From NCBI GenBank assembly GCA_022497155.1, contig MU385726.1, positions 248,001 through 312,000 on the forward strand: a stretch of 64,000 nt of DNA, in the 5' to 3' direction. This DNA comes from Whalleya microplaca (lineage: Eukaryota; Ascomycota; Sordariomycetes; Xylariales; Xylariaceae). The position numbers and the translations under genes are program-made. Positions 58,016 through 64,000 of this stretch are shown here, in pieces. The notes under the pieces were generated by a model. That model had not been told where the DNA came from. It ran no database searches and saw only the letters and a list, made by a program, of their open reading frames with translations. Each line of letters starts with the position of its first letter. Position 1 is the first letter of the stretch.

Positions 58016-59644
58016 ATGGCAAGCAACGGGGACGTCGACGTAAGCCAGCTCACTCCGGAGCAGCAATCGGCTCTGGAGCAGTACACACAAGTCACAGCAC
58101 AAGATATCAAGGACGCAGTGCCTCTACTAGAAAGATCACAATGGAATGTCCAAATAGCCATATCCAAGTTCTTCGACGGCGAAGGACCTGATCCCGTGGC
58201 CGAGGCCATGGCAGCACAGAACCACATCCCCCGTCAGCCCGCGAGGCAGGAGAACCTGCAGGAGAGCCTGATGGCCTCATCCCGCCCCTTCGGTCGAGCA
58301 CCTCGGCGGCCGCGGCCCGAGCCGGCGCCCAGGATCGTGCCGCAGGCGCCGACGACGCACCGGGCGCCGTTCCTCCTGGGGCTGCTGTTCGCGCCCTTCC
58401 ACTTCGGCTACCGGGCCGTGTCGACCTTCTTCCGCACCTTCGTGTACATCTTCGCGTTCCTGCCGGCGTCGCTGCGCCCGCGCGCCCTCACGACCACGGT
58501 CACGAGCGGCTGGAAGGGCACCATGGGCCGCCGCATGCTGATGCCGCGCGACACCGCCGCCCGCTTCAAGCGCGAGTTCGACGAGGAGTACGGGCCCAAC
58601 GAGCTGCCCTTCCACGAGGGCGGCTTCGCCCAGGCCCTCGACCTCGCCAAGCGCGACCTCAAGTTCCTGCTCATCGTCCTCATGTCGCCCGAGCACGACG
58701 ACACGGAGGCCTTCACGCGGGACACCCTGCTGGCCCCCGAGGTCGTCGCCTTCGTCAACGACCCGGCCAACAACCTCGTCCTCTGGGGCGGCAACGTGCT
58801 CGACTCCGAGGCCTACCAGGTCGCCGCCGAGTACCACTGCTCTAAATACCCCTTCTCCGCGCTCGTCTGCCTCACCCCCAAGGAGGGCGGCAGCGCCGCC
58901 AGCACGCGCATGAGCATCGTCAAGCGCCTCGTCGGCCCCCTGTCCCCCTCCACCTACCTCGCCGAGCTCGAGACCGCCATCAACAAGTACGCGCCCGACC
59001 TCGCCTCCGTGCGCGCCGAGCGCGCCGCCACTGACATGGCTCGCTCCCTGCGCTCCGAGCAGGACTCCGCGTACGAGCGCTCGCTCGCCCGCGACCGCGA
59101 GCGCGCGCGCCAGCGTCGCGAGGCCGCCGAACAGGCCGCCGCCGCCGAGAAGCGCGCCCTTGAGGGCGCTGAGGCGGCACAGCGCCGCGCCGAGTTGCGG
59201 GCGCAGTGGAGGCGGTGGCGTGCTACGACGATAGCCCCCGAGCCCCCCGTCGACGCCAAGGTCGTGCGGCTCGCGCTCAAGATGCCCGAGAGTAGCGGCG
59301 GCGGTGGGAGGGTCGTCCGCCGGTTCGCGGCGGACACGACGATGGAGGAGCTGTACGCGTTCGTCGAGTGCCACGACCTCCTAGCGGGAAAGGAGGGGGA
59401 GGAGGAGGAGGAGGAGGAGGGGGAGGTTGAGGACGAGAAGACGCCCGAGCGCCCCGAGGACTACGACCACGAGTACAAGTTCCGCGTCGTGGCGCCCATG
59501 CCGCGCGTCGTCTACGAGCCGGACGAGGCGGCCACGGTGGGCGAGCGTATTGGGCGGTCGGGGAATCTGATCGTTGAGGATATCATTCCCGCGGAGGAGG
59601 ATGAAGAGGAAGAGGAAGATGAAGATGATGGGGTGGTGGCATAG
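58016..59644 (+). CDS. FAF2/UBXD8-type UBX protein (UBA-hairpin-UAS-UBX), ER membrane p97 adaptor
   Basis: A single exon of 542 residues. Its architecture matches FAF2/UBXD8 and fungal Ubx2/Ucp10-like adaptors, which recruit Cdc48/p97 to the ER and lipid droplets for ERAD. A UBA-like domain (about 10-54, LTPEQQSALEQYTQVT and VPLLERSQWNVQIAISKFF) is followed by a basic linker and a hydrophobic hairpin (about 118-152, FLLGLLFAPFHFGYRAV, FVYIFAFLPASL). A thioredoxin-like UAS domain follows (about 185-330, LKFLLIVLMSPEHDDTEAF, NLVLWGGNVLDSEAYQVA). An Arg/Glu/Ala-rich coiled coil spans about 335-402 and the UBX domain about 415-522. The usual Phe-Pro-Arg loop of UBX reads Met-Pro-Arg at 495-497, and an acidic run (about 459-475) interrupts the UBX domain. 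The C-terminus is also strongly acidic. The coding sequence is very GC-rich in third positions. The ATG at 58016 (AAGATGG) is well placed. Confidence 0.92.
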   Translation: MASNGDVDVSQLTPEQQSALEQYTQVTAQDIKDAVPLLERSQWNVQIAISKFFDGEGPDPVAEAMAAQNHIPRQPARQENLQESLMASSRPFGRAPRRPRPEPAPRIVPQAPTTHRAPFLLGLLFAPFHFGYRAVSTFFRTFVYIFAFLPASLRPRALTTTVTSGWKGTMGRRMLMPRDTAARFKREFDEEYGPNELPFHEGGFAQALDLAKRDLKFLLIVLMSPEHDDTEAFTRDTLLAPEVVAFVNDPANNLVLWGGNVLDSEAYQVAAEYHCSKYPFSALVCLTPKEGGSAASTRMSIVKRLVGPLSPSTYLAELETAINKYAPDLASVRAERAATDMARSLRSEQDSAYERSLARDRERARQRREAAEQAAAAEKRALEGAEAAQRRAELRAQWRRWRATTIAPEPPVDAKVVRLALKMPESSGGGGRVVRRFAADTTMEELYAFVECHDLLAGKEGEEEEEEEGEVEDEKTPERPEDYDHEYKFRVVAPMPRVVYEPDEAATVGERIGRSGNLIVEDIIPAEEDEEEEEDEDDGVVA

Positions 59645-60556
59645 TTGGTGTTTGATAGTGTATATGGGATGAAATGGAACGGGATGGGAGAAGATCTCAT
59701 GTACAACCTAGCCTGCCTACCTACCTACCTTGCTACCTAACCTAACCTGTGGATGTTACTAGAGTGTCAGGCGAAGAAAGATTATCATGGCAAATGATGT
59801 ACTACCTAGGTCAATTGTAATAAAACCCCCTGAGATTTTTGATCATTCAACATTTATTCGTCACGGTGTAGACGGGCCGGCTTGCTTCGTGAATCTACAT
59901 ATCTGAGATTATTGTGGATGGATAATAGGGGTTTGACATGTATAAGTAGTTTTACATCATTATAATAACAAAAACAACATCATGAGAACTCCGAACCTAA
60001 GTATATATATATATAACACGCCCATCTTTTTCGCTACCGCCTTCCAGACAATAAATAATACAATGGTATACAATATACATGTAAGCGGGATCATATCACT
60101 TTATCCAAGTAAGATATTACACATATTACACAGCGAGCTCAACTACAAGCAACACCCACATCTCTCACGCACACACGCACAATCACATCCCAGTCCGTGA
60201 AGATGAGCAGAACCGGGCCAGGTGAACTCTGGGCGGGTAACAAGCAGCTGTATTAAAGAATGAGCCTCCGGAACAAGAGAGAGATATCTATTTATTGGGT
60301 ATTGTTTACCTTATAAGTTTTCCCGATTGCTTCTTTCCCTTGCTCGCCGTCCTCATCCCACGTCACGCCCCCAATCACGAAGTCATTATTCGCTGTACAG
60401 ATAGATACGCGGAGGAAATTCTCCATCACAGCACGGCACGGTCATCCTGAAGTATGTCCTCGGAGTAATATCGCGCGGCCAGGATTCTAACACTCGAAAC
60501 TTTTCCTCCTCCATGCAGCTTCGGCTCCATGTATAAATACCCACACAACCGCTCGC
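59645..60556. other. Convergent intergenic region, UBX gene / SF3A1
   Basis: 912 bp between two stop codons, AT-rich from 59900 on, with an ACCTAGGT palindrome at 59804-59811 and ACCTACCTACCT-type simple sequence at 59717-59731. No gene is seen. Confidence 0.6.
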
Positions 60557-62254
60557 TCAGTGGCCTTGCTGACTGTCCTTGGCGAACCGCTGGTGGATGC
60601 GGGCGATCTGCTCGTCGACGTTGACGCTCTGCATGTGGTTGATGTGGGCCTGGCTGCGGCCCTCGAGGTTGCCGTCGAAGCTGTTGATCGCGGCGCGTTT
60701 CCTGCGCGCCATCTCCTCCTCCGTGATCGGCTGTCCGGTGACGCCGTCGAAGAGGTCTCCCCGCTGGCTGGCGAACCGCTTCAGGTTGTTGGCCATGTCG
60801 GCGTGCGTCAGGTTCGTCGTCGCGTACCGCGAGTCCGCCTTCGCCTTTTGCTCCTTCCATTGCGGATCCAAGAGTTCTATTCTCATGTGTGCCTCTAGCT
60901 CGTTCATCGGAATTTGCTCCTTGCAGTTCGGACAAAGGGCCATTTGTGTCCCTTGGCGATTCGCTGCTCGCGCGGCGGCTCGAGGGACGTAGTTCTCCTT
61001 AATCTTCATCGGGGCCGCACCACCTTTAGCCTCAGCCTGGGCCTGTTGCATCCGCATACGAGCCTCTTCCCTCTCCCATATTCTCTGCGCTTCTTCATTT
61101 TCCTGAGCCCCGTTTGGTGGCGGGGGCGGAGCCATCTGGTAAGCTGCTTGGGGAGGAGTCGGGCTATTTTGATAAGGCTGAGCGCCAGGCACGCGTTGCG
61201 CTGGATATGCCGTGTGATGGGGGAGGCTGAGTTGGGGTTGTGCGCCGTACGCATTGTAGGCATGATTATCGTCATCTGTAGGCATGGCTTCCTCAATACG
61301 TAGGTTAGCGCTAACAGATATCTTGGCCTTCTGTTCTAGGGAAGCATATTGCAACTCATTGAGAGAAGTGGGCGGAGGAAGATTTGCTTGGTCATCAGCT
61401 TCGGTAAACACGACGGTCTCGACAACGACGAAGTCGTGCCAGTCGATCTGGGCGTAGGACAGGCGTTCCTTCTCTTCGTCCTCCTCTTTCTTCTGCTTCT
61501 CGTCCTCCTGGTACCTGAGCCATTCCGCCCTTTGCCTGGCGCGATTTAAGATGTGGAATTTGTCATCGACGTTGCGCTGGAGCTCGGCGATTCGTTCCTG
61601 CTGAGCCCTTCCGCCTTCACCATCGATGCCACCGGCTCGCAAGAGCATGGAGTACTGACCGATGAGGTGCTGGAGGAAGTTATGAAGACTGTGATTAGGT
61701 CTGAGGAAGTCAAACTGGTAGTTGCCAGTCTCCCTTTGCGAGAGGGCGGTCATGAACTGTCTGCCATTCTTTGCAATAAACAGCGCAGTCAGCTTCACAA
61801 CCTCGAGATCCTGGGCGCTGATGTTGGGCATACGCGCGGAGAATTGGAAGTCAGGAGGCTTAGGAGGGCCTTCGGGTTTATCCTCGACGGCGGCGGCCGC
61901 CTCGCCTACTCTGCCGGCGGCGATGGTGGTGCCGCGACCCTCCTTGATCTCGCTCAGCCGCCATAGGTAAAAAGGGTTATACGGGTCGGCGTTGCTGAGG
62001 AAGCTGAACTTCGGGTTGTGCTTCTCCTTCTCTCGGATGCGATCTTCGAATGCGATGCCATTCCTAACGACAAAACCGGCGGTCTTCTCAAGGATAGCTG
62101 GAACAAGAAAAGAGAGATCAGCGGCTGACTTCAAGTTCAAGGCTGGTATGGATAGATACTTACTTCTGAATTCCTTGGGCGGGAGGACGACACCTTGCGG
62201 GGGCTTGATGTCATCCAAAATGGCAGCTGCATCACCGTTAGTACTTGCAGCCAT
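60557..62254 (-). CDS. Splicing factor 3A subunit 1 (SF3A1 / PRP21), SURP domains
   Basis: Two exons on the minus strand (62254-62164 and 62097-60557) give 543 residues. SF3A1/Prp21 is part of the SF3a complex of U2 snRNP. SURP1 spans about 31-75 (TILEKTAGFVVRNGIAFEDR, NPKFSFL, DPYNPFY). SURP2 spans about 126-172 (VVKLTALFIAKNGRQFMTAL, NYQFDFLRPNHSLHNF) and is followed by the charged helix that binds SF3A3. The segment DWHDFVVVETVVFTEAD and the C-terminal CPNCKEQIPMNELEAHMRIE with LLDPQWKEQK are family-specific. The end RRKRAAINSFDG...QIARIHQRF is the usual fungal terminus; the metazoan C-terminal ubiquitin-like domain is absent. The 66-nt intron is a multiple of three and stop-free, so retention would add 22 residues in the first SURP domain. 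The ATG at 62254 is chosen because the frame upstream has no ATG. Confidence 0.93.
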   Translation of the reverse strand: MAASTNGDAAAILDDIKPPQGVVLPPKEFRSKYLSIPALNLKSAADLSFLVPAILEKTAGFVVRNGIAFEDRIREKEKHNPKFSFLSNADPYNPFYLWRLSEIKEGRGTTIAAGRVGEAAAAVEDKPEGPPKPPDFQFSARMPNISAQDLEVVKLTALFIAKNGRQFMTALSQRETGNYQFDFLRPNHSLHNFLQHLIGQYSMLLRAGGIDGEGGRAQQERIAELQRNVDDKFHILNRARQRAEWLRYQEDEKQKKEEDEEKERLSYAQIDWHDFVVVETVVFTEADDQANLPPPTSLNELQYASLEQKAKISVSANLRIEEAMPTDDDNHAYNAYGAQPQLSLPHHTAYPAQRVPGAQPYQNSPTPPQAAYQMAPPPPPNGAQENEEAQRIWEREEARMRMQQAQAEAKGGAAPMKIKENYVPRAAARAANRQGTQMALCPNCKEQIPMNELEAHMRIELLDPQWKEQKAKADSRYATTNLTHADMANNLKRFASQRGDLFDGVTGQPITEEEMARRKRAAINSFDGNLEGRSQAHINHMQSVNVDEQIARIHQRFAKDSQQGH

Positions 62255-63060
62255 CCTGACGGCAATGTTAGAAGCCTCCCTCGCGTTCTGACTTGGATGG
62301 ATGCGGTAGGTAAAGGTTGGTGGAGACGTGTGTTGATGTTGCAGCAAAAGCGCGGGCAAAATTCAGGGTGGCCCAGGCCCGGCTCGACAAATTCCACCTG
62401 CAGCTCTGGATTGCCCCGACCTCAACGGATTTATGGATAGTCCGTTCGTTGGGCGAATGAGATTAGGTAAGAGGCTCATTAGGTGGATTACCTAACTATA
62501 TGTATGTACCTAGGTATGTACCTGGCAGGCACAGGCACAGGTTCAGCTAGCAACTCATGTTGTATGTATGTATAAGTAGTTCATACTTTCAATTCAATTA
62601 TCATACACTAACAAAATAATTTATAAGTTCCAATCTTTTATACAGAGGTGATACCGTGGTTTACCAATGAATTGTTTCTCATGTTAAGATATTTTCGCAA
62701 TATAATCATGAGTTGTTGTATTGTAGTACCTAAGACACAAGGCGAGAGTTGTGGCTGAAAGGTGTATGTAGGTACATACCAACTTGGTATGCATGCATGC
62801 ATTATAACGCTATTCTGCCTTGGTAGATGAAAGTAGGCATATAACGCATTTAGCAAAATTATCTCCTAAATGAGGCGTGGATTGTCCTCCCTGTCTCCCT
62901 GCCTGTCACTGTCTGTGCCACTCTTTCCATGATGCCAGCGTGCCCAGCTGATTGGATCGCCCGAAGCAGCCCAAGCCATTGGGGCGCGCCGGCCCCCTTA
63001 CCATTGTAATAATAATAATAAATGGCAGCTGAAGGCTAGAGTTATTACTTATGTGCATAC
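62255..63060. other. SF3A1 upstream region
   Basis: Promoter and upstream DNA of SF3A1, with ACCTAGGT at 62508-62515, GTATGTAC simple sequence near 62500-62525 and TAA repeats just before the MITE (63008-63021). No gene is supported. Confidence 0.5.
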
Positions 63061-63063
63061 TTA

Positions 63064-63748
63064 GGCCGTGTTTACCAACTTGACTGCGGCCACTGGCTTC
63101 GATCAAAAATGTATCTTTTTGCCACCACAGGGGGGTCTCTCCACCGAACCTTACCCCTTTTAGCTGTGATATACAGCTGTATAACAGCTACAAGTCGTGC
63201 ACAACTCCCGCAGCGGCGGCAGTCAGCTTTATGAAAAACGGGGTTGTACACCCCTTGTTTTCTAGGCAACTTTGCCCTTTTAGGTAGGCAGTTCAGCCGC
63301 CGCAGTCATTGTGGCGGCTGTTGAAATTCGCAACAGCCGTGAATGGGACTGCGGCGACTGGACATATCGTTACTAATTAGGGTTAGTTTTTTATTTGAAG
63401 CTATCGTGAATTACTTCAGATAGTTGATAATAATGGCATATATTACGCGATTGCGGTCCTAGCTTTAAAAAAAAAATCAAGGCAGCTCTTTCTAATCGGC
63501 GACAGCCTGAAATAGACGTATTAATAAGAGGTCCTGAGGGTATTGGATAAGAGGTCTTAAGGGTATTAAATAAGAGGTCCTAAAGGTATTGAAAGAGGAG
63601 GTCTTGAATTCAAGGTGAGCTGGTGGTCAGCACGTAAAGACCCATAATACATCTGTTCAGTTACCGGATCTCCAATGCAATTTATATGGGTCGATAAGTA
63701 TATATGGAGCTCAGTGGTGGCAGTCCTAAGATTTTGGTAAACACGGCC
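63064..63748. mobile_element. Tourist-like MITE (PIF/Harbinger type), non-autonomous
   Basis: A 685-bp element with perfect 15-bp terminal inverted repeats, GGCCGTGTTTACCAA at 63064-63078 and its reverse complement at 63734-63748. It is flanked by a TTA on each side (63061-63063 and 63749-63751). GGCC...GTTT termini with 3-bp TTA/TWA duplications are characteristic of PIF/Harbinger-derived Tourist MITEs. Just inside the ends, GACTGCGGCCACTGG (63082-63096) is matched in inverted orientation near 63710-63726 and repeated directly at 63347-63361. There is no transposase frame inside; the longest frame is about 65 codons. It also holds an 8-bp-stem hairpin (63294-63320) and a 23-bp tandem repeat (63524-63610). 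Confidence 0.8.
63524..63610. repeat. 23-bp tandem repeat inside the MITE
   Basis: Three imperfect 23-bp units of the form ATAAGAGGTCCTGAGGGTATTGG and a partial fourth. Differences between the units are mostly C/T or G/A transitions. Confidence 0.85.
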
Positions 63749-63751
63749 TTA

Positions 63752-64000
63752 GGAGAGACCCCTGCGCCAATCCGCCAAATCGGATAAGGGATAAGGCGAT
63801 AAGGCCACTGTAGCATCAAACGACCAACCTGGGCAATTCATGCAGCCTTGAAAGCTCGAAAAATAAAAATAAATTCATGAGCCAAGCCAGCAAGGTGTGC
63901 TCACGATTCCTCCTCCACCCCTTATTAACCTAATATCCTTTCAGCCCTTTCGCCTTCACCCTTCCGATCCTGAAGGTATCCCAAGGGGCTCCCGAGTTTC
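63752..64000. other. Right end of window
   Basis: 249 bp with no recognisable coding exon. CT-rich sequence near 63905-63965 could be the leader of a gene beyond the window. Confidence 0.4.

Noticed and set aside
58277..59374. 365-codon minus-strand frame opposite the UBX gene
   Set aside because: Ala/Gly/Arg/Glu-rich shadow of a very GC-rich coding strand; the plus strand encodes clear UBA, UAS and UBX domains.

Overview
The window comes from the nuclear genome of a filamentous ascomycete (Pezizomycotina, probably Sordariomycetes). The protein genes are eukaryotic. They are split by short introns (mostly 49-160 nt) with GTRNGT donors, CTRAC-type branch sites and AG acceptors, and they best resemble the filamentous-fungal versions of each family. 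I cannot name the species. No rRNA, tRNA or CRISPR array was found. All exon models were read by eye; in each one the exon lengths sum to a whole number of codons.

Layout. 1-14856 is about 15 kb in which I can support no gene. 14857-26454 is a gene cluster: a SAM-dependent methyltransferase (+), sedoheptulose-1,7-bisphosphatase SHB17 (-), a Ser-rich hypothetical protein (+), a small Pro-rich single-span membrane protein (+), the proteasome-associated deubiquitinase UBP6 (-) and the Arp2/3 subunit ARPC4 (+). 26455-34006 is mostly AT-rich, stop-laden DNA with a minisatellite, ending in the pyrimidine-rich leader of a large RRM protein gene (34007-36812, +). Then come sorting nexin SNX3/Grd19 (+), the mitochondrial pyrimidine-nucleotide carrier RIM2 (-) and a protein with a C-terminal Zn2Cys6 cluster (-). 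A 4 kb repeat-studded gap precedes LSm7 (+). Another 3.5 kb gap precedes PAN3 (-), which is divergent from a FAF2-type UBX protein (+); this in turn converges on SF3A1/PRP21 (-). The right end carries a 685-bp Tourist-like MITE.

The genes are mainly conserved housekeeping genes, not a single pathway: RNA metabolism (LSm7, SF3A1, PAN3, RRM protein), ubiquitin and p97 (UBP6, UBX protein), membrane traffic and actin (SNX3, ARPC4), and metabolism and mitochondria (SHB17, RIM2). There is no sign of a secondary-metabolite cluster.

The most interesting observations are: (i) a 1.19-kb PAN3 intron that is open in frame for 304 codons and has a usable internal acceptor, predicting a long PAN3 isoform with a Ser/Pro-rich insert between the zinc finger and the PAM2 motif; (ii) a complete MITE with 15-bp perfect terminal inverted repeats and TTA duplications; (iii) a GC-AG intron directly after the ATG of ARPC4, which also has a 9-nt last exon; (iv) a palindromic octamer, ACCTAGGT, that recurs in the non-coding DNA.
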